From assembly GCA_024235755.1 (NCBI GenBank), contig JACKLV010000001.1:223805-287804 (forward strand): a stretch of DNA of 64,000 bases, written 5' to 3'. Source of the DNA: Burkholderiales bacterium. Lineage in GTDB: Bacteria > Pseudomonadota > Gammaproteobacteria > Burkholderiales > Nitrosomonadaceae. Shown in pieces: positions 9,080 to 16,914 of the stretch. Positions within the stretch are counted from its first letter, which is position 1. Each line of letters opens with the position of its first letter. The position numbers and the translations under genes were made by a program. Under the pieces are notes generated by a model, which was not told the DNA's origin, searched no databases, and was given only the letters and a program-made list of their open reading frames with translations.

Positions 9080-9759
9080 ACATTGTTACCTTTATTTTCA
9101 CGCGCAGAAGCATCATCCATTGGATGCTGTTCCTGAGTTGAAGAATTATCTTGGTTGTTTGAGTTATCATTTTCTCTGCGTTGGTTTCCGGTTACCATTG
9201 CTTGGTTCGTATCCAGCAGTACAGCTGCTTTTTGTAGTTCTGCTTCACTCAAAGTAACTTCTTTAATTTCCAAACGACGTCCCTTGAGATACTTAACCAA
9301 AAACCAAGCGCTGAAGATGAAGAAAATCAACGGTCCAAACCACAACAACACTGTCGTAGTTTTCATGGGCGGGTTATACAACACGAAATCACCATAGCGG
9401 TCAACCAGGAACTCAATTATTTCCTTGTCAGTTTTATTAGCTTTAATCTGCTCACGAATTATCCGACGAATATCGTTGGAAAAATCAGCTCGGGAATCTG
9501 CAATTGATTCGTTTTGACATACTAGGCAACGAAGATCTTCAGTCAATGCCAGCATTCTTTTTTCTATTTCCGGATTTTCCGCTACTGGAATTGCCTCTTT
9601 ATATTCAACTTCAGCTCGACTCACCGGCGATAGCATATACAAAATCACCATCATAATAGTCATGCAGCAGACAGATACACTTTTTCTACTTTTCAGGGTA
9701 ATCATATCGCCGGATACACGAACAGAATCATGGACAAATGGATTAAATAAATTTTTCAT
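9076..9759 (-). CDS. ccmH: Cytochrome c maturation protein CcmH
   Basis: Periplasm-facing thiol protein that keeps the apocytochrome CXXCH reduced. It carries the diagnostic LRCLVCQ motif near residue 76, then the FVLYNPP signature and one membrane helix (about 136-156). The N-terminal signal segment (about 28-48) is preceded by an unusually long stretch, so the real start could be the internal Met near residue 19. The C-terminus is a hydrophilic, Asn/Gln-rich tail. It overlaps ccmG and ccmI by 4 bp each, implying coupled translation. Confidence 0.92.
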   Translation of the reverse strand: MKNLFNPFVHDSVRVSGDMITLKSRKSVSVCCMTIMMVILYMLSPVSRAEVEYKEAIPVAENPEIEKRMLALTEDLRCLVCQNESIADSRADFSNDIRRIIREQIKANKTDKEIIEFLVDRYGDFVLYNPPMKTTTVLLWFGPLIFFIFSAWFLVKYLKGRRLEIKEVTLSEAELQKAAVLLDTNQAMVTGNQRRENDNSNNQDNSSTQEQHPMDDASARENKGNNV

Positions 9760-10283
9760 GTTTGCTTCTGCAATTCGACAATCAACGGAATGATCTTGTT
9801 TTGCAATGAATCAACGGTAACCGGGCCTATTTGCTTATGTCTAATAATGCCCTGCTTATCAATAACATATGTTTCTGGCACTCCATATACACCATAATCA
9901 ATCCCAACTGCACCATCTGGATCAACCACACTTGCGATATACGGATCACCGAAGTGCTTTAGCCATTGCTTGGCTGTTGTATTCTCATCCTTATAATTGA
10001 GGCCATATATCGGCACCAAGCCTGAATTCGCAAGCTGCACTAATAATGGATGTTCATCCCGACAAGCCACACACCATGAAGCCCAAACGTTCAGCAGCCA
10101 AACTTTACCTAAATTTTCTTTCGAAGAAAAAATCTTGTCGGACTCATGCAGACTATAAAGTTCAAATTCAGGCGCCGGTTTATCTATTAAAGGCGAAGGT
10201 ACTTGGCGCGGATTTAATGACAAACCAACAAATAGAAAGACAGCTAACACTAAAAAAGCAAACAAAGGCAACAAATATCGCAT
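9756..10283 (-). CDS. ccmG: Thioredoxin-like CcmG (DsbE)
   Basis: Membrane-anchored periplasmic thiol-disulfide oxidoreductase of cytochrome c maturation. An N-terminal anchor (about residues 4-22) is followed by a thioredoxin fold with WASWCVAC as active site and the cis-Pro segment YGVPETYVID. The acidic patch typical of CcmG is present around the active site. At 175 residues it matches the family. It touches ccmF with a 1-bp TAATG overlap and overlaps ccmH by 4 bp. Confidence 0.94.
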   Translation of the reverse strand: MRYLLPLFAFLVLAVFLFVGLSLNPRQVPSPLIDKPAPEFELYSLHESDKIFSSKENLGKVWLLNVWASWCVACRDEHPLLVQLANSGLVPIYGLNYKDENTTAKQWLKHFGDPYIASVVDPDGAVGIDYGVYGVPETYVIDKQGIIRHKQIGPVTVDSLQNKIIPLIVELQKQT

Positions 10284-12340
10284 TAGACTTTCCTTGTATC
10301 TGAAGCCAAAGCTGCACCACCCTCTGCGCTCACTGGCTTAGCCGCGCTATCTGTAGCCTGAGATGTTTCGGTAAATTTTTTGTCCAAGAACTGTTTGCTT
10401 CTTTCTTTGATTTTCAAGCGATAGCGTCTGTCACTCACGGCCAAAATACCGCCGATAGACATCAATAGACACCCAAACCAGATCCAATCTACAAAAGGTT
10501 TGTGATAAGCACGAACTACCCATGCCTCATTGGCTAAAGGCTCACCTAGAGCAACATAAAGATCACGGAATATCCCCGTATCGATTGCTGCTTCTGTCAT
10601 GACCATACCAGATGCATTATAAGTACGTTTTTCCGGATATAGTTTTCGTACAAACTCGCCATCCTTGAATACATCAATATCTCCTTGTACAGACATATAA
10701 TTGGGGCCGACGACATCTGATACACCATTAAATTGAAATGCATATTCACTTATGGTCACACGGCTGCCTATATCCATACGCACATCTTTTTCTGTTTCGT
10801 AACCGTTAACTAGCGTCACTCCAATAATAAACACCGCGACACCCAAATGTGCGCAATGCATTCCGTAAAAACTTCTGGATTGTTTAGCAAGCTTAACAAA
10901 AACATTACCTTGCCCACTGTTACTTAAACGGTGCTTCAGACTAACCAGTATGCTCATAACGATCCAGAATGCCAGCAGCAAACCAAAGCTAACAAGCGGC
11001 TTCCATTCACCCATGTAAAAGGGAACGATAATCGCACTTACAACGCTAACACCAATTGCCCAGCGGATACGGACAGCCAGCGATGGTAAGCTCATTTGTT
11101 TCCAACGGGAGATTGGCCCCAATCCAATTAAAAATATTGCCGGGGTCATAATCGGAACGAAAACAGCTTCAAAATAAGGGGGACCGACTGAAATTTTTCC
11201 AAGATTAAGCGCATCGATAATCAGTGGATACAGAGTCCCCAACATGACACTGGCAGCGGCGACCAATAATAATAAATTGTTTGCCAATAGCATTGATTCA
11301 CGTGACAGTAAATCAAATTTGCCACCCAGACCAACCTTTGGTGCTCGCCAAGCAAACAAAAGCAACGATAATGTAACGGTCACAAACAAAAATCCAAGTA
11401 TAAATACGCCCCTTTCCGGATCAGTTGCAAAAGCATGTACTGAAGTAAGCACGCCCGAACGCACCAGGAATGTTCCCAATAAACATAACGCGAACGTACA
11501 AATTGCTAACAGAACTGTCCAACTTTTGAAGCTACCTCGCTTTTCAGTGACTGCCAGTGAATGCATCAATGCTGTACCAGCCAACCAGGGCATAAAAGAA
11601 GCATTCTCAACGGGGTCCCAGAACCACCAACCTCCCCAGCCTAGTTCATAGTAGGCCCACCAACTGCCAAGCATGATACCAAAAGTTAAAAATACCCACG
11701 CAACAGTTGTCCACGGTCGCGACCAACGTGCCCATGTAGCATCCAGTTTACCACTCAACAAAGCAGCTATTGCAAACGCAAATGCAACGGAAAAACCGAC
11801 GTAACCCATGTACAACATAGGTGGATGAATAACCATCCCGGGGTCTTGCAATAGAGGATTAAGATCGCTGCCTTCCATGGCTGCCGGCAACAGACGATCG
11901 AACGGATTAGATGTCAATAACATAAACGACAGAAATCCAACGCTGACCAGACCCAGAACTCCCAGAACACGGGCGATCATATCGTCAGGCAACTGTTTAC
12001 TAAAAACACTGACCGCGATCGACCAGCCAGCCAACATTAACACCCAAAGTAAAAGAGAGCCCTCGTGAGATCCCCAGGTCGCCGCAATACGATATTGCAA
12101 TGGAAGCTCTGTATTGGAATTCCTCGCAACATTTAAAACAGAAAAATCACTTGAGACAAACGAGTAACCAAGACATAAAAAAGCTATCAAGACAAAAACA
12201 AACTGTCCTTGTACAACCGGTTTAGCTAATGCCATCCACGTAGTAATTCCACGGGCTGCACCAATCAGCGGTAAAGTACCTTGTGTAATTGCCAGTAACA
12301 GCGCGAGAATGAGCGCAAAATTGCCAATTTCTGGAATCAT
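10283..12340 (-). CDS. ccmF: Haem lyase subunit CcmF
   Basis: Polytopic membrane protein that attaches haem to apocytochromes with CcmH and CcmI. The WWD haem-handling motif is present as WGGWWFWDPVENASF near residue 225, and many hydrophobic helices span the protein; a large periplasmic domain lies near residues 520-610. At 685 residues it is full length. It is separated from ccmE by about 87 nt, one of the few gaps in the operon. Confidence 0.96.
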   Translation of the reverse strand: MIPEIGNFALILALLLAITQGTLPLIGAARGITTWMALAKPVVQGQFVFVLIAFLCLGYSFVSSDFSVLNVARNSNTELPLQYRIAATWGSHEGSLLLWVLMLAGWSIAVSVFSKQLPDDMIARVLGVLGLVSVGFLSFMLLTSNPFDRLLPAAMEGSDLNPLLQDPGMVIHPPMLYMGYVGFSVAFAFAIAALLSGKLDATWARWSRPWTTVAWVFLTFGIMLGSWWAYYELGWGGWWFWDPVENASFMPWLAGTALMHSLAVTEKRGSFKSWTVLLAICTFALCLLGTFLVRSGVLTSVHAFATDPERGVFILGFLFVTVTLSLLLFAWRAPKVGLGGKFDLLSRESMLLANNLLLLVAAASVMLGTLYPLIIDALNLGKISVGPPYFEAVFVPIMTPAIFLIGLGPISRWKQMSLPSLAVRIRWAIGVSVVSAIIVPFYMGEWKPLVSFGLLLAFWIVMSILVSLKHRLSNSGQGNVFVKLAKQSRSFYGMHCAHLGVAVFIIGVTLVNGYETEKDVRMDIGSRVTISEYAFQFNGVSDVVGPNYMSVQGDIDVFKDGEFVRKLYPEKRTYNASGMVMTEAAIDTGIFRDLYVALGEPLANEAWVVRAYHKPFVDWIWFGCLLMSIGGILAVSDRRYRLKIKERSKQFLDKKFTETSQATDSAAKPVSAEGGAALASDTRKV

Positions 12341-12427
12341 GATGTCTAATATTTATAAAGTTTTTGTCTAAATACAAAAACAATTGGAAACAACCTAAAA
12401 CACATGAACATGTTTTAGAATCTTTAT

Positions 12428-12874
12428 TTATTGTGTCAGAGAAGCCTTTTGAGCTTTTGCAGCTTCTTCCAGCGCAAGCGCTGCTTCAGGCGGCATATAA
12501 TTTTCATCATGCTTTGCCAGAACTTCATCGGCTACAAAAATGCCATTTTCGTTTAATTTACCCTGTGCGACGACACCTTTTCCTTCTCTAAATAAATCGG
12601 GAAGAATACCAGTATAGACGACTTGAATCGCCTCAGATGTATCTGTTACTGCAAATCTAACTGTTGTTCCTTCTTCACGGTTAACGCTACCTTCCTCCAC
12701 TAAGCCGCCGATTCGGAAACTTTTTCCTATAGGCGCTTCATTGGCCATTACCTGTGTCGGACTAAAAAAGAAAACCAAATTGCTTTGAAATGCGTTTAAC
12801 ACTAGAACTGCTGCGAAGCCTAATGCTGTAACACCAGCAGTGATTACAGCAAGTTTTTTATGACGTGGTTTCAT
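12428..12874 (-). CDS. ccmE: Haem chaperone CcmE
   Basis: Periplasmic haem carrier anchored by an N-terminal helix (about residues 9-28). The covalent haem-binding His and downstream Tyr lie in VLAKHDENYMPPE near the C-terminus, as the family requires. An OB-fold beta core precedes it. At 148 residues the size is typical. The first codons overlap the end of ccmD by 17 bp. Confidence 0.95.
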   Translation of the reverse strand: MKPRHKKLAVITAGVTALGFAAVLVLNAFQSNLVFFFSPTQVMANEAPIGKSFRIGGLVEEGSVNREEGTTVRFAVTDTSEAIQVVYTGILPDLFREGKGVVAQGKLNENGIFVADEVLAKHDENYMPPEAALALEEAAKAQKASLTQ

Positions 12875-13148
12875 TTTTTATCTCTTTTTTATTTGAAATC
12901 TCTTTTATATCCGAGATTTCTTGTTCACTTGATGTCTTCTGCTCTATATTCAATTCCTCACCCTGAACTGAATATGTTTCTTTATCTGAGTCGTGTATCA
13001 GACCATAACTTTTAATCAAAGTTCTTTTGCGCCTGGAAATCAGTAATACTTCGCCGATTACGCATGCAAATGTAACAAAATAGGATCCCCATACATAAAC
13101 ACCGTACCCTCCCATTGAAAAGAACTCTGACCAGCTTGACCAATTCAT
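12858..13148 (-). CDS. ccmD: CcmD with an unusually long charged tail
   Basis: Small membrane protein that helps release holo-CcmE from the CcmABC complex. The first 50 residues match the family: a GGYGVYVWGSY start, one membrane helix, and an RRKR stop-transfer. CcmD proteins are generally 45-75 residues; this one is 96 because of a hydrophilic Glu/Lys/Ser-rich extension. The ccmC stop and the ccmD start overlap as TAATG. Confidence 0.85.
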   Translation of the reverse strand: MNWSSWSEFFSMGGYGVYVWGSYFVTFACVIGEVLLISRRKRTLIKSYGLIHDSDKETYSVQGEELNIEQKTSSEQEISDIKEISNKKEIKNETTS

Positions 13149-13891
13149 TACAATGCTCCTTTTTCTCTAAGCTCGGCGACCCATGCGGTATGGCTTTCTC
13201 GTTCAAGAATAATGACGCGTACGCGTTTTAAAATCACCGCTATCGAATACATCCAGCTTGCAAACACCATGACCATCATCCCGGTCAACATGGTTGAAGC
13301 CATTGTCGGTGCTTGCGTCACGCTAACTGAAGCACCCTGATGCAGAGTATTCCACCATTGTACAGAAAAATAGATAATTGGAATATTAATTACACCGACC
13401 AGAGCAATGATTGCCCCAGCTTTATCGGCTCTTCGAGGATCATCAATTGCAGCTTGCAGGGACATAAAACCGATATAAAGAAACAGTAGAATCAACTCAG
13501 AAGTCAACCGCGCATCCCACACCCACCAGGTTCCCCACATTGGTTTTCCCCAAAGCGACCCGGTCCATAAGGCCAGAAATGTAAACAAAGCACCTGTAGG
13601 TGCTATAGCGGTTGCCATCATTGAAGACAGACGTGTATTAAATGCGAGTCCAATACCCGCCCAAAACGCCATAACTACGTAAAGAAACATTGACATCCAT
13701 GCAGCAGGAACGTGAATGAAAATAATTCGATAAGCTTCACCTTGCTGAAAATCTGTTGGCGCAACAAAAAAACCAATATACAACCCAGCAATTAGCAAGC
13801 CAAAGGCAATTATTGCGAAAAAGGGGATCATTTTGCCTGCAAGAGAATAAAAACTTGCAGGCGATGCGTATTTATACCAATTAATAGCCAT
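13148..13891 (-). CDS. ccmC: Haem transporter/handling protein CcmC
   Basis: Six-helix membrane protein that loads haem onto CcmE. The WWD-domain signature WGTWWVWDARLTSE is near residue 120, flanked by conserved His (FIHVPAAWMS and the TLHQG region). I chose the ATG beginning MAINWYKYASP; a TTG two codons upstream is also open. About 186 nt separate it from ccmB, an unusual break within the operon, so ccmC may have its own promoter. Confidence 0.95.
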   Translation of the reverse strand: MAINWYKYASPASFYSLAGKMIPFFAIIAFGLLIAGLYIGFFVAPTDFQQGEAYRIIFIHVPAAWMSMFLYVVMAFWAGIGLAFNTRLSSMMATAIAPTGALFTFLALWTGSLWGKPMWGTWWVWDARLTSELILLFLYIGFMSLQAAIDDPRRADKAGAIIALVGVINIPIIYFSVQWWNTLHQGASVSVTQAPTMASTMLTGMMVMVFASWMYSIAVILKRVRVIILERESHTAWVAELREKGAL

Positions 13892-14077
13892 ATACAATAT
13901 TCTTCAAAAGATGTGTTGTTATTATTTTCAGGCCTGATAACTTCAGTAAAATAGATAGATTATGACCTGTAGCCGTTAATTTTATACTAAAACAGATAAA
14001 TCAAGAAATTGTACTAACCCAACTCAAATAATCTTAAATTTTAAAAAAACGCAAGGTATGACCTATCTTTACTACCA

Positions 14078-14737
14078 TTATTCCATGGATACCTTTAAAG
14101 AAGCTGCTGCCGCCCAAGGCGCAAACACTACGGAAACCAGTAAAAAAGCACCTAACAGTGACAAGTGCGCATCATATTCAATACCCGCCATATTGGCCTC
14201 CACTGCTCCCGCCCCGAAAATCAATACTGGAATATAAAGCGGCAACACCAGCAAAGATACCAGCACACCCCCCCCACGCAATCCCAAGGTTAGGGCCGCA
14301 CCAATTGCGCCAATCAGACTCAATACAGGCGTGCCGAGCAGCAGCGATACTGTCAGAACAAACAACGCATCTGCCGGCAAGTCATATTGAAGGCCCAAAA
14401 CCGGCGCCATCATGACCAAAGGCACACCGGTTACTAACCAGTGAGCCAAGGCTTTTCCCAAAATAAGAATGGACAGTGATTGGGGTGATAACAGCATTTG
14501 CTCCAGCGTTCCGTCAAGAAAATCATTAGCAAACAGTCTACCCAACGACAACATGGAGGCCAGTAAGGCGGCCACCCAGACTATTCCGGGTGCCATCATG
14601 CGCAGCATATTCATTTCCGGGCCAACACTCAAGGGAAATAGGCTGACAACAATAATGAAGAAAAATAGTGTAGTCAGAACATCGGAGCGCCGACGGATAG
14701 CCAGTAGTAAGTCGCGTTGAACAATCCAAAAAAACAT
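14078..14737 (-). CDS. ccmB: Haem exporter membrane subunit CcmB
   Basis: Six-helix permease subunit that partners the ATPase CcmA in the CcmABCD complex releasing holo-CcmE. The LFANDFLDGTLEQML segment is diagnostic of CcmB. At 219 residues it is typical. It follows ccmA after 2 nt. Confidence 0.95.
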   Translation of the reverse strand: MFFWIVQRDLLLAIRRRSDVLTTLFFFIIVVSLFPLSVGPEMNMLRMMAPGIVWVAALLASMLSLGRLFANDFLDGTLEQMLLSPQSLSILILGKALAHWLVTGVPLVMMAPVLGLQYDLPADALFVLTVSLLLGTPVLSLIGAIGAALTLGLRGGGVLVSLLVLPLYIPVLIFGAGAVEANMAGIEYDAHLSLLGAFLLVSVVFAPWAAAASLKVSME

Positions 14738-14739
14738 AT

Positions 14740-15354
14740 TTATGCTAGTTGCAGTTGCACAGTCGAGGCAGCAGTAACATCGATTTCCTGATGTGTTGTC
14801 ATGACAACCATGCCACCTTGCTTCAAATGTTGCTCAATTAATTTCTGTATAAGTTTGACTGCGCTGACATCCAATGCCGCTAAAGGCTCATCGAGAATCC
14901 ATAATTTGGTTTTACAGACCAACAGGCGTGCAAGTGCCACGCGCCTGCGCTGACCTTGCGATAGTACCTTTGCTGGAAGAAATTCACGGCCGCCCAATCC
15001 CATGTACACAAGTACGTCCCGGGCATGCTTATCAGTGATTTTTACACCGCCGAGAGCACTAGAAATACGTAAATTTTCCAGTGCAGTTAAATCATCTTTT
15101 GTTCCGCTTAAGTGGCCTATATACGTCATTTCTTGGTAATACTCGCCACCAAGTGATCTGATGGCCGCACCGTTCCAGAAAATTTCACCCACGGCAGGAT
15201 TCGACAATCCGCAGAGCATTCGCAACAAACTGGTTTTCCCACTTCCGTTAGGTCCGTTTACCTGCATTAGTTCGCCTGCCTCTAATGTAAAATTGATTGA
15301 CTTAAACAGTCTGCGGTCACCGCGTACACAGGCGAGATTGTTTCCTTGCAGCAT
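14740..15354 (-). CDS. ccmA: ABC ATPase CcmA
   Basis: ATP-binding subunit of the CcmAB complex and first gene of the ccm operon. Walker A is GPNGSGKTS (about residues 34-42), the signature is LSQGQRRRVALARL, and Walker B is LWILDEPLAAL, followed by the switch His in TTHQ. At 204 residues it matches the family. The whole operon reads ccmABCDEFGHI on the minus strand and supplies the haem-attachment machinery needed by the multi-haem proteins of the hao operon. Confidence 0.95.
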   Translation of the reverse strand: MLQGNNLACVRGDRRLFKSINFTLEAGELMQVNGPNGSGKTSLLRMLCGLSNPAVGEIFWNGAAIRSLGGEYYQEMTYIGHLSGTKDDLTALENLRISSALGGVKITDKHARDVLVYMGLGGREFLPAKVLSQGQRRRVALARLLVCKTKLWILDEPLAALDVSAVKLIQKLIEQHLKQGGMVVMTTHQEIDVTAASTVQLQLA

Positions 15355-15445
15355 GATTATTTTGTGAGGCTAAACGTGAAATTATAACGCATCGAATTTA
15401 ATCTGTAACACTGAATAGATTTTGAACTATATTTAAGTCTGTTAA

Positions 15446-16399
15446 TTAACTGAGCAAATTATGATTTTGACTGATTATGTAACCATCAGATAGCAAACGT
15501 TTAGATTTTATTGATCGATCCGCCAAAATTTCACCCAAACCCAGAAAAAATTTCTGATAATATAAACGCACAATATTTTCCTGTCGCGTATGATCTATCC
15601 GACTTTCATCGTTATTTCTGCGAACCACACGTCCGAACAAAATAGCCTGCGCTTCAGCTTTATCTAACGAAACCGAAGGGATATCAGATAAAATACTATC
15701 AACGGGCAATAAGCAATGATCACGCTCCATTTCATTCATTTTTTTCAGCACTTCAAGTGTTTTTGCTTGATTAAGATGAAAGTTACCGACACATAAGCGC
15801 CTCAAACTCTTCAAATACGCACTGCCGCATCCTAGCGCCCTGCCAATATCTTCCGCCAAAACACGTATGTAGGTACCTGTTCCGCACTGCGCCGACACGG
15901 TCAATTCATTGCCTGATAGTGATTTAATTTGCAGATCATAAATTGTAACTTCACGTGGCTTACGTTCTATTGCGGCACCTTTACGCGCATAGACATATAA
16001 AGGCTTACCCTGATGCTTAAGCGCGCTGTACATTGGTGGCGTTTGCACAATTTTTCCAACAAATTGTCGCAACACCGATTTACAATCTTGCATACTCAGC
16101 TGCGTGCTAGCTACATCAAATAGTTTTTTTATGTCTCCCTCCGCATCACCAGTAGTACTTTGGTAACCTAGTTTAATTACTGCATCATACGCTTTGCTGG
16201 CTTTCAACAATACCGAGGTAAATTTCGTTGCTTCCCCCATACAAATAGGCAGCATGCCAGTAGCCAAAGGATCCAATGTACCAGTATGTCCAGACTTGGG
16301 AGATGCATATAAGCGCTTTGCTTTCTGAAGCGCCTGATTGGATGTCATCCCAAAGGGTTTGTCTAACAACAATATGCCACTGATATCACGCCTGGTCAT
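15446..16399 (-). CDS. truB: tRNA pseudouridine(55) synthase
   Basis: Makes the universal pseudouridine 55 in the T-loop of tRNAs. The catalytic Asp is in GHTGTLDPLATGMLP; the KPFGMTSNQAL start and the TGTYIRVLAEDIG motif are family hallmarks. At 317 residues it is full length. It ends the rimP-nusA-infB-rbfA-truB group, about 100 nt after rbfA. Confidence 0.95.
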   Translation of the reverse strand: MTRRDISGILLLDKPFGMTSNQALQKAKRLYASPKSGHTGTLDPLATGMLPICMGEATKFTSVLLKASKAYDAVIKLGYQSTTGDAEGDIKKLFDVASTQLSMQDCKSVLRQFVGKIVQTPPMYSALKHQGKPLYVYARKGAAIERKPREVTIYDLQIKSLSGNELTVSAQCGTGTYIRVLAEDIGRALGCGSAYLKSLRRLCVGNFHLNQAKTLEVLKKMNEMERDHCLLPVDSILSDIPSVSLDKAEAQAILFGRVVRRNNDESRIDHTRQENIVRLYYQKFFLGLGEILADRSIKSKRLLSDGYIISQNHNLLS

Positions 16400-16503
16400 A
16401 TTTAGGGGTAAACAAGCTTATACCTTGCTGATTTTGATTTACTGATATTGGTGAAATCGGTTGTGGGGAACCTGCACGTTCAATTGAAGAAATTGTTGTC
16501 AAT

Positions 16504-16872
16504 CTAGTTATTGTCTTTATTTTCTTGTGCGATAGCTTCGTCAATCAGCCTTGACAGATATGCACCTTGTTCAATTGATTTGTCATAAATAAAAATCAGT
16601 TGTGGCACGACGCGTAATTTAATCCGTTTAGACAAGCCTGATCTTAAAAATCCGCTTGCCTTTTCTAAACCTTTTTCAATTAAGATGTTTTCTTCCTGAC
16701 TGCCCATAGCCGTATAAAAAACCTTAGCATACGAGTAGTCCCGGCTTGCTTCGACAGCTGTAATTGTAATTTTTTTTAGACGAGGATCTTTAATTTCATG
16801 ACTCAACATATCGGCTAGTTCACGCTGAATCTGATCGGCCACGCGCAGTGAACGGTGAAAATCCTTAGGCAT
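16504..16872 (-). CDS. rbfA: Ribosome-binding factor A
   Basis: Small KH-fold factor for 16S rRNA 5' processing and 30S maturation. The start PKDFHRSLRVADQIQREL and the DPRLKKITITAVE segment are typical. At 122 residues it matches the family. It lies 42 nt after infB in the conserved nusA-infB-rbfA-truB order. Confidence 0.95.
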   Translation of the reverse strand: MPKDFHRSLRVADQIQRELADMLSHEIKDPRLKKITITAVEASRDYSYAKVFYTAMGSQEENILIEKGLEKASGFLRSGLSKRIKLRVVPQLIFIYDKSIEQGAYLSRLIDEAIAQENKDNN

Positions 16873-16914
16873 CGACAGTTCTTTGAAAGAAAAAACTACT
16901 GATAAAATAAACAG

